From Bacteroidales bacterium (GTDB taxonomy: Bacteria; Bacteroidota; Bacteroidia; Bacteroidales; UBA12077), in assembly GCA_028282785.1 (NCBI GenBank), contig JANQHE010000002.1, forward strand, positions 115,581 through 179,580: DNA of 64,000 nucleotides. Direction: 5' to 3'. This document shows positions 29,437 through 38,855 of this stretch, piece after piece; position 1 is the first letter of the stretch, and each line of letters opens with the position of its first letter. Below the pieces are notes generated by a model, which saw only the letters and a list, made by a program, of their open reading frames with translations, did not search any database and was not told the DNA's origin. Position numbers and translations under genes: made by a program.

Positions 29437-30318
29437 TATATCGCTTTGAGAAGGGAAAATCCCAGGATCGGTATTATTAATAGCTTTTTCTAACAACATT
29501 AACAAAACGTCCTTATCTTTTGATAAAGTTCCTTGTAAAGGAATATTGTTTGAAACATGATTACTTCGATATATTACATTTTCAACTTCCAAATTTTTAA
29601 TAAATAACCTTAACTCCTTAAATAACTCAACAATAGTTTGTTGTTGGTAATAACCCTCAAATCTGTTTTGGAAATGTTCCAAACCATAAGGTAAACTTAA
29701 GGTAAGAGTTGATAAAAACTTTGGATTTACTTTATTTATTATTTCAGCAGATTTCAAAGCATGTTGCTCAGAATAGACCTTCCCTCCCAGTCCGTTAATA
29801 ATCATGATAGAGGTATCAATTCCTATTTTATGTGCTTTTGTTATTCCATCTACTGTAGAATTAAAAGTTTCTCCTTTATGTATTAATTTTAGAAGTTCTT
29901 CATCTCCTGTTTCAATACCAATGTACAATAATTTTAATCCTAAGTCTTTCAATTCTTTCAGTTCTTGTTCTGATTTTGATAAAATATCTTTGGGTAATGC
30001 ATAAGAAGATACTCTTTGTATTTTTCCAAACTTTTTATTTATTTCATCCAGAATAGGAACTAATTTCTTTGTCGATAAAACAAATGCGTTTCCATCGGCT
30101 AAGAATATCTTTTTGGTCCCTTTATAATATTTCGCGATATTGGATATATCACTTTTTACATCTTCAATACTTCTTACCCTAAATTTCTTAGAAGTATACA
30201 TCTCGCAAAATGCACATTGATTCCATGAACAACCAAGTGTTGCTTGAACAATAGCAGATCTCGCCTCGGCCGGAGGGCGAAAAAGGGGCTCATCATAAGC
30301 TATTGGTGTAAAAAACAT
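29431..30318 (-). CDS. Radical SAM protein
   Basis: 295 aa; CSWNQCAFCEM (CxxxxxCxxC-type cluster motif variant), LKLLYIGIETGDEELLKLIHKG. Confidence 0.9.
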   Translation of the reverse strand: MFFTPIAYDEPLFRPPAEARSAIVQATLGCSWNQCAFCEMYTSKKFRVRSIEDVKSDISNIAKYYKGTKKIFLADGNAFVLSTKKLVPILDEINKKFGKIQRVSSYALPKDILSKSEQELKELKDLGLKLLYIGIETGDEELLKLIHKGETFNSTVDGITKAHKIGIDTSIMIINGLGGKVYSEQHALKSAEIINKVNPKFLSTLTLSLPYGLEHFQNRFEGYYQQQTIVELFKELRLFIKNLEVENVIYRSNHVSNNIPLQGTLSKDKDVLLMLLEKAINNTDPGIFPSQSDIL

Positions 30319-30423
30319 ATTCTGTTAGTTTTATAAATCTGTAAAATTAAACTTTTTGTTTCTTTTTGGCATCAAAGAAAAGAAATAGTAACTTACATAC
30401 TTTGTACAAAAAAATCTTTACCG

Positions 30424-33400
30424 ATGAAAAAATTAAATCTATTATTCCTTATTATTAGTCTTTTTAGTTTAAAATCTATCTCACAAGAAAACCTGGCTTA
30501 TTTTTTAACAGAACCAACTCTTTCTCCTGATGCTTCAAAAATTGTTTTTGTCTATGAGAATGATTTATGGCAAGTTGATGTAAATGGAGGAATTTCAAGC
30601 CGACTAACCGGTATGGAAGGTGCTGAGACAAATCCTCATTTTTCTCCCGATGGAAAATGGTTGGCCTTTTCATCAAGGCAAAATGGGAATGCTGATGTTT
30701 ACATTATGCCAATTGTCGGAGGTAAAATTGTTCAACTTACATTTCATGAAGCAGATGATTATGTAGACGGTTGGTCCTGGGATTCTAAATCCATTAACTT
30801 TAATTCTAATCGATATAATGTAATAGCTTCTTATAAAGTAAATACAAATGGAGGAACTCCAAGTCGGCTTTTTGGAGATGATTATTTTAATAATGTTCAT
30901 CATATTGCCGAAGCTCCCGGCGAAGATGCCTATTATTTTACCGAATCATGGGAAAGTTTCATGTTTCCTCATCGAAAAAGATATAAAGGAGATCATAATC
31001 CGGATATAAAATACTACAACCAAACAACAAAAGAATATAAACAACTAACAAACTACAATGGTAAAGATTTGTGGCCAAGTATAGATAAAGATGGTAATTT
31101 ATATATAGCTTCAGATGAAGCTAATGAGGTTTATAACCTTTACATTTTAACTGAAGGTGTAAAAAAACAGCTTACCGATTTCAAAACTGCTATTATAAGA
31201 CCTCAAGTAAGTGCTGATGGGAAAAAAGTTGTTTTTGTAAAAGATTACCAGATATTTGTTTATGACGTTGAATCTCAAACAACTTCAAAACCGGAAATAA
31301 ATATCTTTAAAAACGAAACTCTAGCCACTATCAAATCATTTAAGACTCAGGGAAAGATCTCAAATTTTGATATTTCTCCGGATCATAAAAAAATAGTTTT
31401 TGTTTCAAGAGGTAAACTGTTTGTTTCGGATATTAAAGGAAAATATGTAAAAGAGATTAATACAAATCCTAAAGAAAGAGTTACAGAGGTTAAATGGTTA
31501 GCCGACAATAAAACTATCTTATATACAAGAACCAATTATGGATGGACGAACCTGTTTAAAATCTCTGCTATCGGTGAAACAAGAGAAATACAACTGAGTT
31601 CTGAAAATAAGACAGAACGATTAATTGAACTATCTCCAAATCGAGATAGAGCAGTTTATATAAGTGGTTCAACAAATATCAATATTCTACATATTAAATC
31701 ATCGGAAATTGAAAAAGTTATTGAAGATGAATTTTGGTTCCGTGGTGCACAGCCTTATTTCTCTTCCGATGGCAATTTCATACTGTATACTGCCTTTCGA
31801 AATTTCGAACCGGATATAATGATTTATGACATTAAGCTTAAAAGAAGCTTTAACCTAACAAATACAGGAGTTCCTGAACATAATCCGGTTTGGTCACCTG
31901 ATGGAAAATATATATATGTTTCTGCCGAAAGGTATTTCCCAGGTTATCCGAGAGGAAAGGGAACTGATAAAATTTATAGAATTCCTTTGTATCGTTTTGC
32001 GAAAGATTTTAAATCTAATGAATATGAAAGATTATTTGATAAAAATAAAAAGGACACAACTATTGATATAAAATTTGAATTGGAAAATATTTCTGAACGA
32101 TGGGAAACTATTTTCAAGAAAGAGGGAGAACATTATTATCCGTTAATTTTTAAAGATAAAAATAAAGACATTTTATTTTTTAATTCATACAACGATACGG
32201 AAAAGTCTTACTTTAACTTTGCAGAAATTAAGCCTTTCGAAAAGATTGAAGTAAAAACAATTCATGATAATCCTTTTGACATGATGATTAAGGCTGGAGA
32301 TAAGTATTATGCATTGGTAAAGGGAGATATTCATGAGGTAAACATTTCCGGAAACAAGTTAGATAAAATAAAAGTTGAATTTACCTTTAATAAAAACTTG
32401 CTTGATGAGTTTGAACAAATGTTTTATGAAAATTGGTCTGCTTTAGCGGAAAACTTTTATGATATAAATTATCATGGTGTTGATTGGAAGGCTACTAAAA
32501 CTCAATATGAACAGTTCCTTCCTTTTATCAGGAACAGAGAAAATTTACGTCAGTTACAAATTGATATGTTAGGTGAATTAAATGCATCGCATCTTGATTT
32601 TAGGACCAAAGGCGATGAACAGAAAACTTTTTATGAAATTAAGAGCAATGAAACCGGAATAATATTCGAAGAACAAAATCCTTACATTGTTAAAAGATTT
32701 GTTGCAAAATCTCCAATCGATATATTAAATAATCCTATTAATCCGGGTGATGAACTACTGGCTGTAAACGGTGTTAATGTTGATAAAACAAAGAATAGGA
32801 ATGCTTATTTTAATAGTACTAGGGTCTTAGAAGAAACTTCTTTAACTTTTAAACGAGGAAACTCAGCATTTGATGTTAAGATTCATCCGATTAAATCCGA
32901 AATATTTAACAATTTACTTTACGATGAGTGGATTGCAAACAAACAAAAAATTGTTGACAACGCATCACAAAAACGTATTGCTTATGTTTACATGAAAAAT
33001 ATGGGACCGGAAAGCTTAAATAACTTTTTAATTGATATGACGACTGAGGCTGTTCATAAAGATGCATTAATTCTTGACTTAAGATATAATCGTGGCGGAA
33101 ATGTGCATGATGATGTTCTTCAGTTTTTATCGCAAACTCCATATTTGAATTGGAAGTATCGTAATGGGAAGCTATCTCCACAACCTAATTTTGCTCCTTC
33201 GGGAAAACCAATCATTCTATTAATTAATGAACATTCTTTAAGCGATGCTGAAATGACTGCTGAAGGATTTAAACAATTAAAATTAGGTAAGATTATTGGA
33301 ACAGAAACTTACAGATGGATTGTATTCACCTCTGCACGCGGTTTAGTTGATGGTTCATATACCAGACTTCCTGCCTGGGGATGTTATACATTAGAGGGTG

Positions 33401-33525
33401 AAAACTTAGAAATGACTGGAGTTGCTCCTGATATTTACATAAAAAACACATTTATGGATCGTTTAAATGGAGATGACCCACAACTTGATAAAGCAATAGA
33501 AGAAATTTTGAAAAAGCTAAATTAA
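30424..33525 (+). CDS. Tricorn-like protease: TolB-type beta-propeller, PDZ, S41 peptidase core
   Basis: 1033 aa; repeated LSPDASKIVFVYENDLW / FSPDGKWLAFSS, C-terminal LDLRYNRGGNVHDDVL and NEHSLSDAEMTAEGFK. Confidence 0.92.
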   Translation: MKKLNLLFLIISLFSLKSISQENLAYFLTEPTLSPDASKIVFVYENDLWQVDVNGGISSRLTGMEGAETNPHFSPDGKWLAFSSRQNGNADVYIMPIVGGKIVQLTFHEADDYVDGWSWDSKSINFNSNRYNVIASYKVNTNGGTPSRLFGDDYFNNVHHIAEAPGEDAYYFTESWESFMFPHRKRYKGDHNPDIKYYNQTTKEYKQLTNYNGKDLWPSIDKDGNLYIASDEANEVYNLYILTEGVKKQLTDFKTAIIRPQVSADGKKVVFVKDYQIFVYDVESQTTSKPEINIFKNETLATIKSFKTQGKISNFDISPDHKKIVFVSRGKLFVSDIKGKYVKEINTNPKERVTEVKWLADNKTILYTRTNYGWTNLFKISAIGETREIQLSSENKTERLIELSPNRDRAVYISGSTNINILHIKSSEIEKVIEDEFWFRGAQPYFSSDGNFILYTAFRNFEPDIMIYDIKLKRSFNLTNTGVPEHNPVWSPDGKYIYVSAERYFPGYPRGKGTDKIYRIPLYRFAKDFKSNEYERLFDKNKKDTTIDIKFELENISERWETIFKKEGEHYYPLIFKDKNKDILFFNSYNDTEKSYFNFAEIKPFEKIEVKTIHDNPFDMMIKAGDKYYALVKGDIHEVNISGNKLDKIKVEFTFNKNLLDEFEQMFYENWSALAENFYDINYHGVDWKATKTQYEQFLPFIRNRENLRQLQIDMLGELNASHLDFRTKGDEQKTFYEIKSNETGIIFEEQNPYIVKRFVAKSPIDILNNPINPGDELLAVNGVNVDKTKNRNAYFNSTRVLEETSLTFKRGNSAFDVKIHPIKSEIFNNLLYDEWIANKQKIVDNASQKRIAYVYMKNMGPESLNNFLIDMTTEAVHKDALILDLRYNRGGNVHDDVLQFLSQTPYLNWKYRNGKLSPQPNFAPSGKPIILLINEHSLSDAEMTAEGFKQLKLGKIIGTETYRWIVFTSARGLVDGSYTRLPAWGCYTLEGENLEMTGVAPDIYIKNTFMDRLNGDDPQLDKAIEEILKKLN

Positions 33526-33541
33526 AAAATTTCCAAATTTA

Positions 33542-33683
33542 AAGAGGTTGTCCAAAAAGTAGAATAGTTGAATTTTGTTTGTATTTTTTACGTTGAGTTA
33601 CCCTGTCTGCCGATTTATCTGCCGAAAGCATGACAGGCAGAGTTTCACAAAGTAGGCCGATAAGACTTTTTGGACAACCTCTT
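33542..33683. repeat. MITE-like or IS-remnant element with 19-bp perfect terminal inverted repeats
   Basis: AAGAGGTTGTCCAAAAAGT (33542-33560) and its exact reverse complement ACTTTTTGGACAACCTCTT (33665-33683); no ORF inside. Confidence 0.75.
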
Positions 33684-33920
33684 ATTTTCTGATTAGTTTG
33701 TAGCTACAAAATTTCTTACTCCTAAAAAATATGGCTTGTATTAAGTTGACAAAGGAGATAAAATGTTAAAAAATCTTCAAAAGAATTATTAACTTTAATA
33801 TTTAGTCAATTTATTTTTTTATACATCTTCTATTTAAGATTATTTATCAATATCTTAAAAAATTAAACAAAGTTATTTTGTAACATTGTTAATTAATAAA
33901 CAGAGCTAATAATATAGTGT

Positions 33921-35183
33921 ATGGAGGACAAGGTATCAATTTTGGTTGTCGATGATGAGCCTGATAATATAAAATTAATTGACTTATTACTAAGGAAAGC
34001 AAATTATAAAGTTGAACAAGCTGCAGACGGAGCTGCAGCATTACAAAAAGTACATGAGAAAAAATATGATCTTATTTTGCTTGATATATTAATGCCTGAA
34101 AAAGATGGTTATGAAGTATGTAAAGAGTTAAAAAACGATCCCTGTACTAGTGAGATTCCTGTTATTTTTCTTACTGCTCTTAACAATTCTGAGAATATAG
34201 TTAAAGGATTCTTAAATGGTGCAGTAGACTATATTACAAAACCATTTGTAAAAGAAGAATTGATAGCAAGAATAAATAATCATATACAACTCTCAAAATC
34301 AAAAAAAGAAATAAAATCCCTTTACGATAATATTGCAATAAAAAATAAAGGAATAGATGAAAGTATTAAATATGCCAAAAGAATACAAAAAGCTGTTTTA
34401 CCTGCACAAAATAGCTTAAAAGAAGTTCTTCCAAAATATCTATTATTTTTTAAACCAAAAGATATTGTTAGCGGTGATCTTTACTGGATAAAACAAGTTG
34501 ATGAAAAAGTTATTGTTTGTGTCGGTGACGGAACGGGACATGGAGTTCCCGGAGCTTTTATGAGCTTAATGGGTATAAGTTCATTGAATGCAATTGTTGC
34601 TGATATTGAGGAACCTGATGCCTGTATATTACTACAAGAAATGCGTAATCATATTAAAAAGACTCTACACTCATCCAGTAGTAAGGTTTCCGATAACATA
34701 GATATGGCATTTTGCGTTTTTGATTATGAAACAAAAGAGTTATCATATGCCGGTGCAAAAATACCATTGATAGTAATTACCAAAAATTCTACAGAAATAA
34801 ATAAAAATTATTCCGTTAAACATAAAACTTACCAAAGAAAAGGATATAACGCTTATTATATAAGTGGAAGTAAAAATACTTCAAAAAACCCCCAATTAGA
34901 AGAAAGTTATTGTAGCTTTAAGTTTTCACTATCTTCAGGAGACAGATTTTATTTATTCTCTGATGGTTATGTTGATCAATTTGGTGGTGAAAATGGAAGA
35001 AAATATTCCAGAAACCAGTTTGTTGAACTAATGTTAAATGCTATAAATACACCAATTGAGAAACAAGATGAATTACTTGATAAGGAAATACATACCTGGA
35101 TGAATGGAAACAAACAAGTTGACGATATGACGGTGTTGGGATTTGAAATTGAAGATATTTATGGCGAAGTTGATTTGTTTTAA
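33921..35183 (+). CDS. Response regulator with SpoIIE/PP2C-type serine phosphatase output (RsbU-like)
   Basis: 420 aa; receiver (DDEPDNIKLIDLLL, LILLDILMPEKDG) plus KPKDIVSGDLYW...GDGTGHGVPGAFMSLMG...DDMTVLGFEI. Confidence 0.94.
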   Translation: MEDKVSILVVDDEPDNIKLIDLLLRKANYKVEQAADGAAALQKVHEKKYDLILLDILMPEKDGYEVCKELKNDPCTSEIPVIFLTALNNSENIVKGFLNGAVDYITKPFVKEELIARINNHIQLSKSKKEIKSLYDNIAIKNKGIDESIKYAKRIQKAVLPAQNSLKEVLPKYLLFFKPKDIVSGDLYWIKQVDEKVIVCVGDGTGHGVPGAFMSLMGISSLNAIVADIEEPDACILLQEMRNHIKKTLHSSSSKVSDNIDMAFCVFDYETKELSYAGAKIPLIVITKNSTEINKNYSVKHKTYQRKGYNAYYISGSKNTSKNPQLEESYCSFKFSLSSGDRFYLFSDGYVDQFGGENGRKYSRNQFVELMLNAINTPIEKQDELLDKEIHTWMNGNKQVDDMTVLGFEIEDIYGEVDLF

Positions 35184-35214
35184 TAAAAATTTTCGGTTTA
35201 AATATTTTTTCAAT

Positions 35215-35246
35215 AAAAAATGAGGCCTTAATAAAGCCTCTCTTTT
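35215..35246. terminator. Bidirectional hairpin between convergent genes
   Basis: AAAAAATGAGGCCTTAATAAAGCCTCTCTTTT. Confidence 0.65.
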
Positions 35247-35261
35247 ATATGAAGTTCATTG

Positions 35262-35837
35262 TTAAAAGTAAAACATTAACCCACCTCCTACAATATGGTA
35301 AGCATCAGAAGTTAAACCAATATTTGTTTCAACCAAAAAGTGAATACTTTTAGAAATTTCGACTTCCACTCCTATTGGAATCCAAGCTAAAATTTCAGTA
35401 TCTCCAACTTCGTTTCCTGTATTGTTAATTTTGGAGCCAAAATTAACATCACCATCTGCACCTGCATATATCACAGCTTTATTTTTTATAGGTATATCAA
35501 ATAAGAACGTCCCATCAATACCATAATCACCAGATTTATGACCTCCAAAGGCAACAGACATATGTTTTGCCAATGCAAATTCAATATCGCCACCTACATA
35601 GTACGTGTTTAATCTTCCAACACCTGCTTTTACAGATACGTCGATACCTGAAGTAAGCCCGTACCCTGCATGCGCGTATACGATTGCTCCATTAACTCCT
35701 CCATTTATATGAACTGCGGGCTGAACTCCAAGTGCTAGTACTCCTTTTTTAAGTGTTTGTCCTGTATTAAAAACCTGAGCATTTGTTGTTAAAACGCTTA
35801 TATATAATAAACTTACTAATAATCCTATTTTCTTCAT
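35262..35837 (-). CDS. Outer-membrane beta-barrel-like protein
   Basis: 191 aa; signal peptide, alternating Gly/aromatic strands, C-terminal GGGLMFYF. Confidence 0.7.
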   Translation of the reverse strand: MKKIGLLVSLLYISVLTTNAQVFNTGQTLKKGVLALGVQPAVHINGGVNGAIVYAHAGYGLTSGIDVSVKAGVGRLNTYYVGGDIEFALAKHMSVAFGGHKSGDYGIDGTFLFDIPIKNKAVIYAGADGDVNFGSKINNTGNEVGDTEILAWIPIGVEVEISKSIHFLVETNIGLTSDAYHIVGGGLMFYF

Positions 35838-35941
35838 TTCCAGTTTAATTTAAATTGATGGATAAAAATAGAAAAATCCTAAAATGGATTAAAGCAAAAA
35901 AGAAAATATTAGAATAATTTAATAATTTGTTAAAAATATAT

Positions 35942-38107
35942 TTATACTAAATATTTTTCGACCAAATAATTAAACTGTTCTTCAACAATCGGTTTGGCAA
36001 TATAATCATTACATCCTGCATTGATTGCTTTTTCTCGGTCTCCTGCTAAAGCATAAGCAGTTTGAGCAATAATTGGAATATCCTTATTCTTCTTTCTGAT
36101 TTCTCGAGTTACCGCATAACCATCCATCTCAGGTAAACGAATATCCATTAGAATAAGATCAATATTCGGGTTTTTCATAAAAATATCCAATGCTTCTTTA
36201 CCTGTCTTTGCATTTATATAATTAATTTTTTTATTTAATAATAGCTCTTCTATGTAATTAAGGTTAAACTCTTCGTCCTCAACAATTAATACCGTAGAAG
36301 TTACAAATTCCCTTTCATTCCGTTTTTCTTTAATTATTTCTTCCTCTGATTCAATTCTTTCATATGGTAAAGTAAAATAAAAAATAGTTCCCTTCTTTTC
36401 TTCCGATTCAAACCTGATTTTGCCACCTAGAATTTCAACATAGCCTTTACAAATAGATAGTCCTAACCCTGTTCCTCCATATAACTCCGTTGTTGTTTCT
36501 ATTTTGCTAAATCTATTAAAGACTTTATTATATTCATTTTTAGGAATACCAATTCCCGTATCTTTTACAAAAAATTCTAAGTATTCATCAATCCTTTTAC
36601 AACCAATCTCGATTGAACCTTTTTTCGTAAACTTTAATGAGTTGCTTACCAGGTTGAATAAAATCTGTTTGAGTTTTGTTTCATCCATATCAACTAACGA
36701 ATCCTGCTTTACAAGATCGCAATTAAAAAATAGATTAAGTTTTTTTTCTCTTGTTTTATATTCAAAAAAAGTCACTGTGCCTTTTAAAACTTCATATAAA
36801 TCAGTTTTCTTTTTATAAATTTCAACCTGACCTGTTTCTATCTTAGAAATGTCAAGAATATCATTTACAATTCTTAACAATTGGTTACTGCTTTCAATAA
36901 TAACTTCAATAAAATGATTTCGTTTTTCTTCTGAAAGATCTGTTTTTTTCAACATTCCAACAAAACCAATTATTCCATTCATTGGTGTACGAATTTCATG
37001 GGACATATTAGCCAAAAATGCAGACTTTAACCGGTCACTTTCCTCTGCCCTTTTTTTAGCCTTTTGTAACTCTTCTATGGTTTGTGTTAGTTCTTCATTT
37101 ATAGCCTCAAATTCCTCTGTTTTTTCTTTAGCAACAATTTCATTTCTCTCCGCAATTTCCTTAGCTTTTTTTAACTGCTCATTGGCCTGTGTCAACTCCT
37201 CATTAATTGCAACATATTCTATATTTTTTTCCTTTAGCTGCATTTGTTTTGTTTCCAATTCAATAGTTCTTTTTTTTACTTTATCTTCTAACTCTTCGTT
37301 TAAAACTTCTAATTCATAGTTGGTCTCTTCAATTTGCTTATAGGTATTTTTTAATTCTTCAATCGTAACCGAGAGTAATTCGTTTTCAGTACTATATGCC
37401 TTTTCATTCGATACACTTACTTCTTTCAGGTATAATGCTCTGATTGCAGCTATAAATTCCTGCATAGGTACTAACGTACTTCTTGAAATTATTAAGGTGA
37501 TTAAACCACTTGAAGCGATTGCAATTGTTACAATTAAGAGAAGTGACTTAAAAGTTTGAGAATATGCTTTTTCAGTTCCTGACTTAAATTCATCTGCCTT
37601 TGTCTTTGCAAAATCAATCATAACCTGTGTTGATTCTTTTAAGTAACGTACATGTTTTGCCCCCTTTCCTTTAGTTATATGACCAGCTTCATAATCTAAC
37701 CCTTCTTTTTTAAGTTCTATTACCTCATTTCTTATATCTTTCCAATCGGTATAAGCTTTGTAAGCATTCTTTACATCTTTTTCATCGCCTAAGAAACGAT
37801 CAAAAACAATTTCAAAAGCTGCTAGAGCTTTATTATTTAGTCTATTAACGTCGTTTATTGCACTATCCAGTTCAGCATCATTTTCGGCGAGCACAACATC
37901 TTTCATAGATCGGTGTATTCCATTGATACTTATGTTAATGTCTCGCACTGCATTGCTTACAACTAAGGGATGGTCATATATTAATTCAACATTTCTTTCA
38001 ACCCTATTTAACTGAAATAGAGCAATAACACTAATAATAATACAAAATGCAATAACAATGGTATAACCTAAAAAAATTTTCGTACGAAAACGCAGATTTT
38101 TAAACAT
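35942..38107 (-). CDS. Hybrid sensor histidine kinase/response regulator with 4-helix-bundle-type sensor
   Basis: 721 aa; two TMs, coiled coil, [38 protein letters not shown]-terminal receiver [14 protein letters not shown]. Confidence 0.95.
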   Translation of the reverse strand: MFKNLRFRTKIFLGYTIVIAFCIIISVIALFQLNRVERNVELIYDHPLVVSNAVRDINISINGIHRSMKDVVLAENDAELDSAINDVNRLNNKALAAFEIVFDRFLGDEKDVKNAYKAYTDWKDIRNEVIELKKEGLDYEAGHITKGKGAKHVRYLKESTQVMIDFAKTKADEFKSGTEKAYSQTFKSLLLIVTIAIASSGLITLIISRSTLVPMQEFIAAIRALYLKEVSVSNEKAYSTENELLSVTIEELKNTYKQIEETNYELEVLNEELEDKVKKRTIELETKQMQLKEKNIEYVAINEELTQANEQLKKAKEIAERNEIVAKEKTEEFEAINEELTQTIEELQKAKKRAEESDRLKSAFLANMSHEIRTPMNGIIGFVGMLKKTDLSEEKRNHFIEVIIESSNQLLRIVNDILDISKIETGQVEIYKKKTDLYEVLKGTVTFFEYKTREKKLNLFFNCDLVKQDSLVDMDETKLKQILFNLVSNSLKFTKKGSIEIGCKRIDEYLEFFVKDTGIGIPKNEYNKVFNRFSKIETTTELYGGTGLGLSICKGYVEILGGKIRFESEEKKGTIFYFTLPYERIESEEEIIKEKRNEREFVTSTVLIVEDEEFNLNYIEELLLNKKINYINAKTGKEALDIFMKNPNIDLILMDIRLPEMDGYAVTREIRKKNKDIPIIAQTAYALAGDREKAINAGCNDYIAKPIVEEQFNYLVEKYLV

Positions 38108-38172
38108 GATAAATTATTGATTTACAAAAATAAAATTAACTAAAAACAATACAGAATCAAAGCAAAGAAAGA

Positions 38173-38442
38173 TTAATTATGAACAATCAAAGCATCAACC
38201 GATTTTGCTAAACTGTAGTCTTTACAAGTAATTTTTCCTTCGTCATGTGTAATAGAAGTAACCTTTACCTGGTTGTAGGAGTGTATTAAAATATCGGGAT
38301 GGTGGTTTTCCGCTTCTGCTACCTTGGCTATATCATTAACAAAATTAATTGCTTTAAGAAAATTTCTAAACTTGAAAACTTTTACTAATCCACTTTGAGT
38401 TTCTTTCCACGTTTCCATAATTTCCTTTTTTCTCACTAACAA
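38173..38442 (-). CDS. Pterin-4a-carbinolamine dehydratase family protein
   Basis: 89 aa; FRNFLKAINFVNDIAKVAEAENHHPDILIHSYNQVKVTSITHDEGKITCKDYSLAKSVD; true start may be the internal Met (METWKE). Confidence 0.9.
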   Translation of the reverse strand: MLVRKKEIMETWKETQSGLVKVFKFRNFLKAINFVNDIAKVAEAENHHPDILIHSYNQVKVTSITHDEGKITCKDYSLAKSVDALIVHN

Positions 38443-38485
38443 TTCTTTTAAGGAAAAGTTTATAGAAATCGTTCCGAAGTAACTA

Positions 38486-38854
38486 TTAATTCAGGCTTTT
38501 CTTTATTACCTCTTCAATTACCTTTTTGTTGAACGGTTTTTTGAATAATTTCTTAATTAAACCTTGATTTAATGCCTCAAATATCTCTTCATCAATTTCG
38601 TAACCTGTTAATATAAAATAAGATATTTCTGAAAATTCTTCCTTTGAAGCTTTTATAAATTCTATACCATTCATTTCAGGCATTCTCATATCGCTAATTA
38701 CAGCCTTGATATGAGGATTCTCTCTTAAAATTTCCAGTCCTTCTATACCTGAATCTGCAATTAATATATCAAAAACCTTATTAAAGTTAAGTTCAAATAA
38801 TAATAAGTTAGTAGGCTCATCATCGACATACAAAAGAGTAATTTTCTCACTCAT
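38486..38854 (-). CDS. Single-domain response regulator
   Basis: 122 aa; YVDDEPTNLLLFE, AVISDMRMPEMNG, LTGY, KKPF. Confidence 0.9.
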   Translation of the reverse strand: MSEKITLLYVDDEPTNLLLFELNFNKVFDILIADSGIEGLEILRENPHIKAVISDMRMPEMNGIEFIKASKEEFSEISYFILTGYEIDEEIFEALNQGLIKKLFKKPFNKKVIEEVIKKSLN

Positions 38855-38855
38855 A

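Noticed and set aside
33542-33683. Intact insertion sequence
   Set aside because: Only 142 bp and no transposase ORF; at most a MITE or IS remnant.
37000-37330. Repeated EELTQxxEELxxAKE segments as a DNA repeat element
   Set aside because: Coding repeats of the coiled-coil linker in the hybrid kinase (35942..38107), common in such proteins.
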